A stretch of 64,000 nt of DNA from Limiplasma sp031549415 (GCA_031549415.1 JAVBPU010000022.1:58209-122208), one strand, 5' to 3'. Shown: positions 49,853-59,247, counted from the first letter of the stretch. Notes: generated from the sequence alone by a model not told the origin. Numbers and translations are program-made.

Positions 49853-50800
49853 ATGAAAAAACTGATTGCTCTGGTACTTGCTATGCTGATGGTCGTGTCC
49901 ATGCTGGCCGTCTCCGCGCTGGCGGAGGGCAAACCCCTCATCGTGATCATCACGCCCAGCCACTCCAACCCCTATTTTAAGACCGTGGCGGACGCCGCCT
50001 CCGCCAAGGCCACGGAACTGGGCTACGAAGCATTGGTCATCCAGCATGACGACGATGTGACCAAGCAGGCCGAAGCCTTTGACACCGCCATTGCCCGCAA
50101 GGCGGCCGCCATCATTTGCGACAATGCCGGCGCGGATGCCTCCATCGCTCCCGTGCAAGCCGCCAAGGCTGCCGGGATCCCCACCTTCCTGGTAGACCGT
50201 GAAATCAACTCCACCGGCGACGCCGTGGCGCAGATGGTTTCTAACAACTATCAGGGCGCGTCCCTGGTGGCCGAGTACTTCGTGGAGTGCATGGCCGAAG
50301 AAGGCAACTTCGTGGAATTCACGGGCAAAGAGTCTGACACCAATGCGGGCGTCCGCTCCCAGGGCTTCCATGATGTGATCGACCAGTATGAAGGCCTGAA
50401 GATGATTGAGCAGCAGACCGCCAACTGGAGCCAGACCGAGGCCTTTGAAAAGATGGAATCCATCATCCAGGCCCAGGGCGCTGAGAACATCAAGGGTGTG
50501 ATCTGCGGCAACGACACCATGGCCATGGGCGTCATCGAAGCTTGCCTGAAAGCCGGCATGAAGGATGTTATCGTATGCGGCTTTGACGGCTCCAACGACG
50601 TGCGGGACTCCATCCTCCGCGGCGAGATCAAGGCCACGGGCCTCCAGCCCATCGCGTATATCTCCGAGCAGGCGGTTGTGCAGGCGGATGAGTACATCAA
50701 GGCCGGCGGCAAGACCGACAAGGAAGAGAAGCAGCTGATGGATTGCGTGCTCATCAACAAGGACAACGCCAATACGCTGGACAACTTCGCGCAGAAGTAA
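49853..50800 (+). CDS. rbsB: Ribose-type (CUT2) sugar-binding protein
   Basis: 315 aa from the ATG at 49853, with AAGGAGGA 7 nt upstream. The signal peptide ends at VSALAEG. The mature Peripla_BP_4 fold shows PLIVIITPSHSNPYFKTVADAASAKATELGY, then IICDNAGADASIAPVQAAKAAGIPTFLVDREI and GNDTMAMGVIEACLKAGMKDVIVCGFDGSNDV. It delivers a monosaccharide to the RbsA/RbsC importer encoded downstream. The rbs name reflects family only; the pathway genes suggest a pentose other than ribose, possibly apiose. An attenuator hairpin follows. Confidence 0.88.
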   Translation: MKKLIALVLAMLMVVSMLAVSALAEGKPLIVIITPSHSNPYFKTVADAASAKATELGYEALVIQHDDDVTKQAEAFDTAIARKAAAIICDNAGADASIAPVQAAKAAGIPTFLVDREINSTGDAVAQMVSNNYQGASLVAEYFVECMAEEGNFVEFTGKESDTNAGVRSQGFHDVIDQYEGLKMIEQQTANWSQTEAFEKMESIIQAQGAENIKGVICGNDTMAMGVIEACLKAGMKDVIVCGFDGSNDVRDSILRGEIKATGLQPIAYISEQAVVQADEYIKAGGKTDKEEKQLMDCVLINKDNANTLDNFAQK

Positions 50801-50823
50801 GGCGGTTCGCGGCGAGGCAACAA

Positions 50824-50870
50824 GAGGGCGGCGTTATGGCATCATTGCCGAGGGCGTCCGCCCTCTTTTT
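50824..50870 (+). terminator. Attenuator/terminator hairpin after rbsB
   Basis: GAGGGCGG pairs with CCGCCCTC at the ends of a 42-nt hairpin, followed by TTTTT. It should lower transcription of the downstream membrane and enzyme genes relative to the abundant binding protein. Confidence 0.75.
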
Positions 50871-50894
50871 CAACGAATACAGGGGGCTGTGCGG

Positions 50895-51593
50895 ATGAAA
50901 AAGCAAAACCGTTTTATTCCTTGGATTTTTGTTGGACTCTTTCTCGTGCTGGTGGCGCTTACCTGCCGCGTCACCATCATTCCGGACGAAGTGCCGGAGA
51001 CCATGGTCAACGCGGCAGGGGAGACCGTTGTGGTGGAAAAGCTGTCCGTCACGGAGCAGTACCGTGTCGACAACTGGGACAGCAAAGTCATTCCCGCCAT
51101 TCAGGAAAGGGCCGTGGACGCGCCCCAGTTTCTGCAAGACGTAACCGCCGGTTTGAACGAGGCGGGCCAACAATATGGCAACCGCGCCAATGAAACCAGC
51201 GCCTGGAGCTTTTGCGTCAAGGGCACGGCCAAGGTGGTGGAGATTGAGAACGCGGATAAGCCCAATAAAACCAACCTTCTTTTGGACCTGCCCCCCTATG
51301 ACGGCAGCGTGGATATGAAGCTGCATTTTGGGAAGGTGTTCCCCTCCAATATCAAAAACGCCATCCGGGATGGGGTGGGCTTTTTGCACCTGGACGATTT
51401 TGCCAACCAGGTGGAATTTGCGGACCTGACCACGGCCTTTAATAACCAGGTGAAGGAGTCCATAATTCTCAAGCAAAGTGCGCAGGACTTTTTGCAAAAG
51501 CGCATTTCCTTTTATGGCTGCATCTCGTTGCAGGATGCGAAACCGGAGTCCCTGGTCATCATTCCAGTGGAATTGAAGGTTGTGGAGGAATAG
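50895..51593 (+). CDS. DUF2291-family lipoprotein/membrane-anchored protein
   Basis: 232 aa from the ATG at 50895 (AGGGGG 8 nt upstream; GTG 50889 also in frame). An N-terminal helix IPWIFVGLFLVLVALTCRVTI could anchor the protein or be a lipoprotein signal. The extracytoplasmic part includes SAWSFCVKGTAKVVEIENA, LLDLPPYDGSVDMKLHFGKVF and NQVEFADLTTAFNNQVKE, typical of DUF2291. This family is almost always encoded inside CUT2 ribose-type ABC operons, as here between rbsB and rbsA, so it is probably an accessory factor of the importer. Its biochemical role is unknown. Confidence 0.85.
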   Translation: MKKQNRFIPWIFVGLFLVLVALTCRVTIIPDEVPETMVNAAGETVVVEKLSVTEQYRVDNWDSKVIPAIQERAVDAPQFLQDVTAGLNEAGQQYGNRANETSAWSFCVKGTAKVVEIENADKPNKTNLLLDLPPYDGSVDMKLHFGKVFPSNIKNAIRDGVGFLHLDDFANQVEFADLTTAFNNQVKESIILKQSAQDFLQKRISFYGCISLQDAKPESLVIIPVELKVVEE

Positions 51594-51596
51594 AGG

Positions 51597-53186
51597 ATGG
51601 AGAAGGGCATGAACCCCGTGATGCAGGCCCAGAACATCACGAAAGTCTACCCCGGAACCACGGCGCTGAAAAACGTTGATTTTGAGGTGTATCCCGGCAA
51701 GGTCAACGTGCTCATCGGTGAAAACGGGGCGGGCAAAAGCACGCTGATGAAAATTCTGGCGGGCATCGAAAAGCCGACGGAAGGAACCATCACCCTGGAG
51801 GGGGAGGCCGTCCGTTTTCAGGATACCCGGGAGGCCTCAGGGCGCGGCGTGGGCATCATCCATCAGGAGCTGAACATGTTCCGGGAGATGCGCGTGGCGG
51901 ACAACATGTTTGCGGGCAAGGAAATCAGCCGGATGGGCATGGTGGACCGCAAAACCCAGTCCAAGCGCGCCCGGGAAGTGCTCAGCCGCCTGCAACAGGA
52001 CATTGATCCGGGCGAGATGATGCGCAATCTGCGGGTGGGGCAGCAGCAGGTGGTGGAAATCGCCAAAACCATGCTGCAACGGGAACTGAAAGTGCTGATC
52101 ATGGATGAGCCCACCTCCTCCCTGTCCAACGCCGAGGTGGAGGTGCTTTTCAAGCTCATTGAAGATTTGAAAAATCAGGGCATTGCCATTATTTATATCT
52201 CCCACCGCCTGGAGGAAATTATCCGCATTGGCGATGTGGTGACCATCCTGCGGGACGGCAGCCGGGTGGCGGATGCCCAGGTGAAGGACATCAACGTCAG
52301 CTGGATTGTGGAGCGGATGGTGGGCCATTCGGCGCTGACCATTGAAAAGCCCCCTTATCAAGGCGCTGCCACGGAGCTTTTGAAAGTGGAGGAGTATTGC
52401 CTGCCCCGGCTGGGGGGCGGCTATACGGTGGACCATGTCAGCTTTACCCTGCATAAGGGCGAGGTGCTGGGCATTTACGGCTTGATGGGCGCGGGGCGTA
52501 CCGAACTGGTGGAAAGCCTGATGGGCCTCCATTCCGAAGCCACGGGAACCCTGGTGGTGGATGGCGAGAGCGTGGGAAAGCCCAATGTGAGCCAGCAGAT
52601 CGCCCGGGGCATGGTGCTGGTGCCGGAGGACCGCCAAAAGGACGGCCTGGTGCAAACCATGTCCATTGCCCAAAATGTGGCGCTTACCAGCATCCCCCGC
52701 TTTACCAAAAACGGCGTCATCAACAAGGGCCAGTGCAGGCTGGAAGTGGATGGCATTGTCAAGGAAATGCAGGTGAAGGTGGCGGATGTAAGGCATTTGA
52801 TCACCAGCCTGTCCGGCGGGAACCAGCAAAAGGTGGTCATCGGCAAATGCGTGATGGCCAAGGCCAAAATCTTTATGATGGATGAGCCCTCCCGCGGCAT
52901 TGATGTGGGCGCAAAGACGGACATTTTTTGCCTGATGCGGCGCTTTGCCGCCGAGGGCATGGGCGTGATCTTTGTGGGCAGCGAGCTGAAGGAGATCGTT
53001 TCCGTGTGCGACCGGGTGCTGGTGATGAGCAACGGCAAGCTGACCGCCGATTTGCGTGGCGCCGAGATGACGGAAGACGCCCTGGTGAAGGCCTCCGCTG
53101 CCGCCCTTCATACCGGAAGAGGCGCCGGACATGCCGCGCCTGGGCGGAGTGACGCAAGCGACAAAAAAGGGGGAGAAGGACAATGA
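51597..53186 (+). CDS. rbsA: CUT2 sugar ABC transporter ATPase (two NBDs)
   Basis: 529 aa, a fused pair of nucleotide-binding domains. NBD1: Walker A GENGAGKST (residues 41-49), a variant signature RVGQQQVVEIAK and Walker B VLIMDEPTSSLS. NBD2: degenerate P-loop GLMGAGRTEL, signature LSGGNQQKVVIGK and Walker B IFMMDEPSRGID. This matches RbsA/MglA, in which only one site hydrolyses ATP fully. The last 35 residues are a Gly/Ala/Arg-rich extension. It powers uptake through RbsC; the two genes overlap by 4 bp. Confidence 0.93.
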   Translation: MEKGMNPVMQAQNITKVYPGTTALKNVDFEVYPGKVNVLIGENGAGKSTLMKILAGIEKPTEGTITLEGEAVRFQDTREASGRGVGIIHQELNMFREMRVADNMFAGKEISRMGMVDRKTQSKRAREVLSRLQQDIDPGEMMRNLRVGQQQVVEIAKTMLQRELKVLIMDEPTSSLSNAEVEVLFKLIEDLKNQGIAIIYISHRLEEIIRIGDVVTILRDGSRVADAQVKDINVSWIVERMVGHSALTIEKPPYQGAATELLKVEEYCLPRLGGGYTVDHVSFTLHKGEVLGIYGLMGAGRTELVESLMGLHSEATGTLVVDGESVGKPNVSQQIARGMVLVPEDRQKDGLVQTMSIAQNVALTSIPRFTKNGVINKGQCRLEVDGIVKEMQVKVADVRHLITSLSGGNQQKVVIGKCVMAKAKIFMMDEPSRGIDVGAKTDIFCLMRRFAAEGMGVIFVGSELKEIVSVCDRVLVMSNGKLTADLRGAEMTEDALVKASAAALHTGRGAGHAAPGRSDASDKKGGEGQ

Positions 53187-54232
53187 TCCAAACCAACAAC
53201 CCGGCCAAGGGAAAAACCTCTTTGGGCATGCTGCTGCTTAGAGGGCGCACCTTCATCGCCCTGGCGATTTTGCTGGTCTATTTTGCTTTTAGCGCCCCGA
53301 ATTTCATGGAATGGTCCTCCATTGTGCTGCTGGTGAAGCATGCGTCCATCTACGGACTGCTGGCCCTGGGGATGACCATGGTCATCATCACCGGCGGCAT
53401 TGATTTGAGCGTTGGCGCGGTGGTGGGCCTGGCAGGGATGATCGCGGGGGGCATGATGGTGCAGGGCCTTCGTTTGCCCTTCCTCGGCGGAACCGTTTAC
53501 CCCAATGTGCCGTTGATTTTAATCATCGTTTGCGGGATGGCGGTGCTGATCGGGCTGGGTTCCGGCTCGCTGATCGCCCGGGTGAAGGTGCCCGCGTTCA
53601 TTGCCACCCTGGGGGCCATGTACATCTGCCGGGGCTTTGCCATGCTGCGCTCCGGCGGCGCGACGTTTCCCAATCTGTTTGGCAGCGCGGAGCTGGGCAA
53701 TTTGGGATTTGACCTGATCGGCTCCGGCACGCTAGGGGGCATCCCTTATGCCATTCTTGTTTTCCTGGTGATGGCGGCCATTTCCACCTTTGTGATGAAA
53801 AAAACACCGCTGGGCAACCAGATCTACGCGGTGGGCGGAAATGAGCGCGCCGCCGTGCTTTCCGGCATCAAAACCACCCGGGTCAAGCTGTTCGTTTACA
53901 TGTTTTCCGCCTTTTGCGCGGCGCTTTGCGGCATTATCAAAGCCAGCGAGCTGCGGGCGGCCCATCCCGCCACCGGCGAGGCCTGGGAAATGAACGCCAT
54001 TGCTTCCGTGGTGCTGGGCGGCACCAGCATGTCCGGCGGCGTGGGCACCATCGGCGGCACCATCATCGGCGTGCTGGTGATTACGGTGCTCAACGACGGC
54101 ATGATCATGATGGGGGTTTCCACCTTCTGGCAAATGGTCATTAAAGGCGTTGTGATCATCATCGCCGTGGTCATCGACCTGGTGCAAAAGGATTTGCAGA
54201 AGAAGGCCGCTTTGGCGGCGCGGGTCAAGTAG
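53183..54232 (+). CDS. rbsC: CUT2 sugar ABC permease
   Basis: 349 aa. About ten helices, with the family motif GMTMVIITGGIDLSVGAVVGLAGM near residues 65-88 and the cytoplasmic coupling sequence GNQIYAVGGNERAAVLSGI. GGTSMSGGVGTIGGTIIG marks the C-terminal repeat. ATGA overlap with rbsA indicates coupling. It forms the homodimeric channel for the sugar captured by RbsB. Confidence 0.92.
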   Translation: MIQTNNPAKGKTSLGMLLLRGRTFIALAILLVYFAFSAPNFMEWSSIVLLVKHASIYGLLALGMTMVIITGGIDLSVGAVVGLAGMIAGGMMVQGLRLPFLGGTVYPNVPLILIIVCGMAVLIGLGSGSLIARVKVPAFIATLGAMYICRGFAMLRSGGATFPNLFGSAELGNLGFDLIGSGTLGGIPYAILVFLVMAAISTFVMKKTPLGNQIYAVGGNERAAVLSGIKTTRVKLFVYMFSAFCAALCGIIKASELRAAHPATGEAWEMNAIASVVLGGTSMSGGVGTIGGTIIGVLVITVLNDGMIMMGVSTFWQMVIKGVVIIIAVVIDLVQKDLQKKAALAARVK

Positions 54233-54295
54233 AAGCAAAGGGCGCAAGGAGTACGCTTTCTTTGCGTGGATGGCAGGAGAAAAGGAGGAATGCGC

Positions 54296-55120
54296 ATGGA
54301 TGCGGAGCAAATCGCCCGTTTGGCCAACCAGCGCCGGGCGGACGCCATCACCATGATTCACCGGGCAGGGACCGGGCATACCGGGGGAGCGCTATCCGTT
54401 TTGGATATTCTCAGCGTTTTATACTATGACATACTGCGTGTGCGGCCAGAGCAACCCTTGTGGGAGGACCGGGACCGCTTTCTGCTCAGCAAGGGCCACA
54501 GCGTGGAAGGATACCTGGCGTTGCTGGCGGATTTGGGGTTTTTCCCCAAGGAGGAGCTGCGCACCTTCTCGGTGGCGGGAAGCCGCCTGATTGGGCACCC
54601 CAGCAACAAAACGCCCGGTGTAGAGGTTTGCACCGGGGCCCTGGGCCATGGCTTGCCCGTGGGCGTGGGCATGGCCCTGGCCGCCAAGCGGCTGCAAAAG
54701 AACTACCGCACCTTTGTGGTCATGGGGGACGGCGAGCAAGCGGAGGGCAGCGTGTGGGAGGCGGCCATGGCGGGCGCCCACTACAAGCTGGACAATTTGT
54801 TTGCCATGATTGACCGGAACGGTCTGCAAATCAGCGGGAGCACCGAGCAGGTGATGGCCCTGGAACACTTCCATGACAAATGGGCTGCCTTTGGCTGGGA
54901 GGTCACGGACGTGGACGGCCATGACGTGGGAGCGCTGCTGGACTACTTCCACAGCGCCAAGGCCGGGGGCAAACCCCACTGCCTGATCTGCCATACGGTG
55001 AAGGCCAAGGGGCTGCCCTTTGCGGAAAACCAGAAGGACTGGCATCACAAGGTGCCCACGGCGGAGCAGGTGCAGCAGGGCTACAAGGCCCTGGGCGTGG
55101 AAGGGGTGAGCTGGGCATGA
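54296..55120 (+). CDS. Transketolase, N-terminal (TPP-binding) subunit
   Basis: 274 aa from the ATG at 54296, 7 nt after AAAGGAGG; ATG 54290 is too close to the site. Motifs: GHTGGALSVLDILSVLYYD, SKGHSVEGYLALLADLG, GALGHGLPVGVGMALAAK and the thiamine-diphosphate Gly-Asp-Gly loop in MGDGEQAEGSVWEAAM. It is half of a split transketolase; the other half overlaps by 4 bp. Split enzymes of this type work in rare-pentose pathways such as apulose-4-phosphate transketolase (AplA/AplB), where the ketol unit is moved to glyceraldehyde-3-phosphate. Substrate assignment is by gene context. Confidence 0.88.
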   Translation: MDAEQIARLANQRRADAITMIHRAGTGHTGGALSVLDILSVLYYDILRVRPEQPLWEDRDRFLLSKGHSVEGYLALLADLGFFPKEELRTFSVAGSRLIGHPSNKTPGVEVCTGALGHGLPVGVGMALAAKRLQKNYRTFVVMGDGEQAEGSVWEAAMAGAHYKLDNLFAMIDRNGLQISGSTEQVMALEHFHDKWAAFGWEVTDVDGHDVGALLDYFHSAKAGGKPHCLICHTVKAKGLPFAENQKDWHHKVPTAEQVQQGYKALGVEGVSWA

Positions 55121-56046
55121 AAACCGAAGCCGTACGCATGGCCTTTACCAAAAGGCTGTTGGAGCTGGCGAGAGAAGACAAAGCCCTTTTCGCCGTGGCC
55201 ACGGACAGCCGTGGGTCCGTGACCTTGGGAGACTTTGCCAGCGAGCTGCCAACACAGTTTGTGGAGTGCGGCATTGCCGAGCAGGACGCCATCGGCGTAT
55301 CCGCCGGGCTGGCCAACGCAGGGCTGAGGCCCTTTGTGTGCGGGCCCGCCTGTTTTTACTCCCTGCGCTCCGCCGAGCAGGTGAAGGTGGACGTGGCCTA
55401 TTCCCACATGAATGTGAAGATCATGGGCGTTTCCGGCGGGGTGAGCTATGGCGCGCTGGGGGGCACCCATCACGCCACCCAGGACATTGCCCTGATGCGG
55501 GCCATTCCCGGCCTTGAAATCTTTCTGCCTGCGGATGGCCCTCAAATGGAGAAGCTGACGGACTACCTGGCAGGTTCCGGAGAACCCGCCTATGTGCGCA
55601 TGGGCCGCGGCGCGGTCCCCACGGTGTACGAAGGAGAGGTTCCCTTTACGCCCGGCAAGGCCAATCGGCTGGCGGCGGGCCAGGATGCGGCCCTCATCGC
55701 CTGTGGGGAGATGGTCTACCCTGCCCTGGAGGCGGCCAAGCGGCTAGGGCAAAAAGGAATCCGCGTATCCGTCTATGATATGCACACCCTTCGGCCCCTG
55801 GATGAAGCCGCCGTTTTGGAAGCGGCGGAAACGGGCCTTGTGGTTACGGTAGAGGAGCACAGTGTTCACGGAGGTCTGGGCGGCGCGGTGGCGGAGGTGC
55901 TGGCCGTGAAGAAGCCCACCCAAATGCGCATTCTGGGCCTGCCGGACGAATGGCTCCGCAGCGGCGCTTCGGCGGAGGTATTCGCCCACTATGGCCTGAC
56001 GGGGGAGGGCATAGCCGCCGCCGTATTGGAGGCGATGGGCCAATGA
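55117..56046 (+). CDS. Transketolase, C-terminal subunit
   Basis: 309 aa. It carries the pyrimidine-binding domain (VECGIAEQDAIGVSAGLANAG with the catalytic Glu) and the C-terminal domain (VYDMHTLRPLDEAAV, TVEEHSVHGGLGGAVAEVL). GGTHHATQDIALMRAIPG contains the His positions that contact the sugar phosphate. It works with the upstream subunit. It overlaps both neighbours by 4 bp (ATGA), so the three enzymes are tightly coupled. Confidence 0.9.
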   Translation: MKTEAVRMAFTKRLLELAREDKALFAVATDSRGSVTLGDFASELPTQFVECGIAEQDAIGVSAGLANAGLRPFVCGPACFYSLRSAEQVKVDVAYSHMNVKIMGVSGGVSYGALGGTHHATQDIALMRAIPGLEIFLPADGPQMEKLTDYLAGSGEPAYVRMGRGAVPTVYEGEVPFTPGKANRLAAGQDAALIACGEMVYPALEAAKRLGQKGIRVSVYDMHTLRPLDEAAVLEAAETGLVVTVEEHSVHGGLGGAVAEVLAVKKPTQMRILGLPDEWLRSGASAEVFAHYGLTGEGIAAAVLEAMGQ

Positions 56047-57500
56047 GTGGAAAGCATTTGATGGTGGTGGACCAAAGCACCTCGGCCAGCAAGGTCTTTC
56101 TTTTGGACGAAAAGGGAGAGATTGTGGGCCGGTTCTCCAAAAACCATCAGCAATTCTACCCCGGGCCGGGACATGTGGAGCATGACGCGGAGGAGATATG
56201 GCAAAACCTGCGGGAGGGGATTTCGCAGGTGGCTGCGGGGGTAACGGACCTGGCCGCCCTGGCCATCACCAACCAGCGGGAAACCACCGTGCTTTGGGAC
56301 CGAGCAAGCGGAAAGCCCCTTTGCCACGCGGTGGTATGGCAGGACGTGCGGGGAGAAGCCCTGTGCAAGGAATTGGCCGCCCATGGCGAGGACGTGCGGG
56401 CGAAAACCGGCCTTGCCTTATCCGCCTACTTTCCGGCAGCCAAAGCCGCCAGCGTATTGCGGGAAAGGCCGGATTTGCGGGCCAAAGCCCGGGAGGGCAG
56501 CCTGTGCATTGGCACGGTGGACAGCTACCTGGCCTACCGGCTGACGGAGGGCCAGGTGTTTCAAACTGATGTGAGCAACGCCAGCCGCACCCAGCTGATG
56601 GATTTGCGGAAGCTGGCCTGGGACCAGGGCCTGTGCGATTTGTTTGGGATTCCCAGGCATTGTTTGCCCCGCATCGTTCCCTCGGATGGAGATTTTGGCC
56701 AGGTAGAGGCCGGCGGCCTGCCCCAGGGGCTGAGGATTACGGGTGTGATGGGGGACAGCCACGCCGCCCTCTTTGGCCAGGGGTGCCACCAACAGGGCAT
56801 GGCCAAGGCCACCTATGGCACCGGGTCCTCGGTGATGATGAACATCGGCCTAGCGCCCAGGCTGTCCGGCTTCGGGCTGTCCACCTCCGTGGGGTATGCC
56901 TTTCAGGGGCAAACCTGCTATGTGCTGGAGGGAAATGTGACCTGCTCCGGAGACACCCTGTGCTGGCTGCGGGATGAGGCAGGGATGGTGGCCGATGTGG
57001 CGGAAGTGGAACGGCTGGCAGACACGGTGCCGGATACCCAGGGGGTATACTTGGTGCCCGCCTTCTCCGGGCTTGGCGCGCCGTACAGCGACAGCAACGC
57101 CAGGGCTCTGCTGTGCGGCATGAACCGGGGAACCACCCGTGCCCATATCCTGCGGGCGGCGCTGGAAAGCATGGCCTTTCAGGATGCGGACATCATCCGG
57201 GCCATGGAAGGAGACACGGGGAGCCGCCTTCGGGAGCTTCGGGTGGACGGGGGGCCCACCCACAACGCCCTGCTGATGCAGCTGCAGGCGGACTTGCTGG
57301 ATTGCCCTGTGCAGTGCGCCAGCGCCAGCGAGCTGAGCGCCCTGGGCGCAGGCTATATGGCGGGCCGAACGGTGGGCCTGTACCAGGGCATGGAAAGCGT
57401 GCAGCGGGGCGCGGGAACCCGGTATGAGCCCGGCTGCAGCGTTGCCTGGCGGAAAAATGCCTTGGAGGGTTGGAAGGCGGCGGTGGAACGCTGCCGGTAG
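56043..57500 (+). CDS. FGGY-family carbohydrate kinase (glycerol-kinase-like)
   Basis: 485 aa from the ATG at 56043 in the ATGA overlap. N-terminal ATPase-fold phosphate loop: VVDQSTSASKVFLLDEKG. ALAITNQRETTVLWDRASGKPLCHAVVWQD is close to glycerol kinases. The catalytic Asp is in GVMGDSHAALFGQG. RVDGGPTHNALLMQLQADLL is the C-terminal FGGY signature. Because it follows a split transketolase and precedes an aldose-ketose isomerase, phosphorylation of a ketopentose (xylulose, ribulose or apulose) is more plausible than glycerol. Confidence 0.9.
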   Translation: MSGKHLMVVDQSTSASKVFLLDEKGEIVGRFSKNHQQFYPGPGHVEHDAEEIWQNLREGISQVAAGVTDLAALAITNQRETTVLWDRASGKPLCHAVVWQDVRGEALCKELAAHGEDVRAKTGLALSAYFPAAKAASVLRERPDLRAKAREGSLCIGTVDSYLAYRLTEGQVFQTDVSNASRTQLMDLRKLAWDQGLCDLFGIPRHCLPRIVPSDGDFGQVEAGGLPQGLRITGVMGDSHAALFGQGCHQQGMAKATYGTGSSVMMNIGLAPRLSGFGLSTSVGYAFQGQTCYVLEGNVTCSGDTLCWLRDEAGMVADVAEVERLADTVPDTQGVYLVPAFSGLGAPYSDSNARALLCGMNRGTTRAHILRAALESMAFQDADIIRAMEGDTGSRLRELRVDGGPTHNALLMQLQADLLDCPVQCASASELSALGAGYMAGRTVGLYQGMESVQRGAGTRYEPGCSVAWRKNALEGWKAAVERCR

Positions 57501-57554
57501 CAGCCCTGAGATCGGCCTGGATTCATTCAGCATCATAAAAAGGAGTTGTTGTTC

Positions 57555-58958
57555 ATGGCAACCTTTGGCGTACTGATTTCAAACCGCAGTTTTTTTCCCG
57601 ACCATCTGGTGCTTACCGCGCGGGAAAAGCTGCTGAAAAGCTTGAAGGCCTGGGGGCATGAGGTCATCACCCTCTCCACGGAGGATACCTTCATGGGAGA
57701 GACCATGACCTATGAGGAGGCGCAAAAATGCGCCAAGCTGTTCCGGGAGCATATGGACGAAATGGACGGCATCATCATCTGCCTGCCCAATTTTGGCGAG
57801 GAAACCGGCATTGCGGACGCCGTGAAGTGGTCCAAGTGCCAGGTGCCCATTTTGATCCAGGCCTGTGATGATGATTTTGACAAGCTGCAGCTGGAAAACC
57901 GCCGGGATGCCTTCTGCGGAAAGCTGAGCCTGTGCAACAACCTGTACCAGTATGGCATCAAGTACAGCCTGACCACACGGCACACCTGCCCCGTGGACGG
58001 CCCGGAGTTCCAGGCGGATGTGGAGAAGTTCGCAAGGGTGTGCGCAGTGGTGAAGGCCATGAAAACCGCCCGTATCGCGCAAATCGGCGCCCGGGTGATG
58101 CCGTTTCGCACCGTGCGGTACAGCGAAAAGCTGTTGCAGCAGGCGGGCATCACCGTGGAGACCGAGGATTTCAGCGAAATTCTGGCGGATATTGAACAAT
58201 TGACGGATGAGAAGCGCATAGCCGATAAGGTCGCGGAAATCAAGGCCTATGGCAAGATTGCAGCGGACATCGACGAAGCCAAGATCCGGCGGCAGGCCAA
58301 GCTATGCATCGCCATGGAAGACTGGATGACGGACCACCACTGCGACGCCAGCGCTATCCAGTGCTGGGACAGTGTGGAAGCCAACTACGGCTGCGCCATG
58401 TGCCTTGTCATGTCCATGATGGGGGAGAAGGGTATGCCCTCCGCCTGTGAAACAGATGTGATGGGGGCGGTAAGCATGCTGGCGCTGCTGCGGGCCAGCG
58501 GCGTTCCGCCCATCTACCAGGACTGGAACAACAACTACAAAAACGAGCCCAACAAATGCATCAACGTGCATTGCTCCAACTACCCCGCCTGCGCTTTCCA
58601 GGAAAAGCCGGAAATCGCCAACCTGGACATTCTGGCCACCACCCTGGGTACCGAAGTCTCCTTCGGCGCACTGAAGGGCCGGGTGCGTCCCAGCGCCATG
58701 ACGTACCTGAAAGTAAGCACGGAGGACCGCACAGGAACCATCAAGTGTTACCTGGGCGAAGGAACGTTTACCGACGATCCCCTGCCCACCTTCGGCGGCG
58801 TGGCCGTGTGCGAGGTGCCGGATTTGAACGGGCTGATGAGACACCTGACGCAGAATGGATACGAGCACCACGTGGCCTTGACCCAGGCGGGCGTGGCGGA
58901 CATTTTGGAGGAAGCCCTGGGCAATTACATGGGCTGGCAGGTGTACCGGCATAGCTAA
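57555..58958 (+). CDS. L-fucose/L-arabinose-isomerase-fold sugar isomerase
   Basis: 467 aa from the ATG at 57555 (AAGGAG 10 nt upstream; TTG 57546 also in frame). The N-terminal Rossmann-like lobes include DGIIICLPNFGEETG. The C-terminal barrel domain has SACETDVMGAVSMLALLRASG and CSNYPACAF, with the acidic and His metal-binding positions typical of the FucI/AraA superfamily. It interconverts an aldose and ketose with Mn2+. It would provide the ketose for the kinase. Last gene of the operon; followed by a repeat element and a terminator. Confidence 0.82.
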   Translation: MATFGVLISNRSFFPDHLVLTAREKLLKSLKAWGHEVITLSTEDTFMGETMTYEEAQKCAKLFREHMDEMDGIIICLPNFGEETGIADAVKWSKCQVPILIQACDDDFDKLQLENRRDAFCGKLSLCNNLYQYGIKYSLTTRHTCPVDGPEFQADVEKFARVCAVVKAMKTARIAQIGARVMPFRTVRYSEKLLQQAGITVETEDFSEILADIEQLTDEKRIADKVAEIKAYGKIAADIDEAKIRRQAKLCIAMEDWMTDHHCDASAIQCWDSVEANYGCAMCLVMSMMGEKGMPSACETDVMGAVSMLALLRASGVPPIYQDWNNNYKNEPNKCINVHCSNYPACAFQEKPEIANLDILATTLGTEVSFGALKGRVRPSAMTYLKVSTEDRTGTIKCYLGEGTFTDDPLPTFGGVAVCEVPDLNGLMRHLTQNGYEHHVALTQAGVADILEEALGNYMGWQVYRHS

Positions 58959-59026
58959 CGGGTAGTTGGACACAAAGTATGGCAAGGCATGCACCAGACC
59001 GCCAAACGTGTTTCTGAGTGGATCAT

Positions 59027-59181
59027 AGAGCAAACTCCAGAAACGTAGCAACAGGATTTGCGAGAGATTTTTTCCTGGCGCTCAGCCGAGGGAGGCATCC
59101 TGGTGCTATGCTGACCGGACGAGGCAACGCGCCAGGGAAAAAGATCCGCAAAGACTGTGCTATGTTTCTGGAATTTGCTCT
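59027..59181. repeat. MITE-like palindromic element, full copy
   Basis: 155 bp. AGAGCAAACTCCAGAAAC at the left pairs with GTTTCTGGAATTTGCTCT at the right, and the inner arms GATTTGCGAGAGATTTTTTC/AAAAAGATCCGCAAAG and CCTGGCG/CGCCAGG also pair. The left two-thirds recur at 30799-30912. Just before it, GTTTCTGAGTGGATCATAG (59009-59027) copies the right end of the 32182 variant, so two elements may be nested. Confidence 0.8.
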
Positions 59182-59188
59182 AGTATAA

Positions 59189-59228
59189 GCCCTGTTCTCA
59201 CTTTCATGAAAAACAGGGCCATTTTTTT
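59189..59228. terminator. Intrinsic terminator
   Basis: GCCCTGTT pairs with AACAGGGC around a 15-nt loop, followed by ATTTTTTT on the plus strand. It ends the pentose operon ahead of the convergent secreted-protein gene. Confidence 0.85.
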
Positions 59229-59247
59229 GATTTTGAAAGCCCTTCCC

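Noticed and set aside
49853..58958. Sulfoquinovose transketolase (sulfo-TK) pathway
   Set aside because: The presence of an FGGY kinase and absence of a sulfo-sugar isomerase, sulfoacetaldehyde reductase or sulfonate exporter argue for a phosphorylated ketopentose instead.
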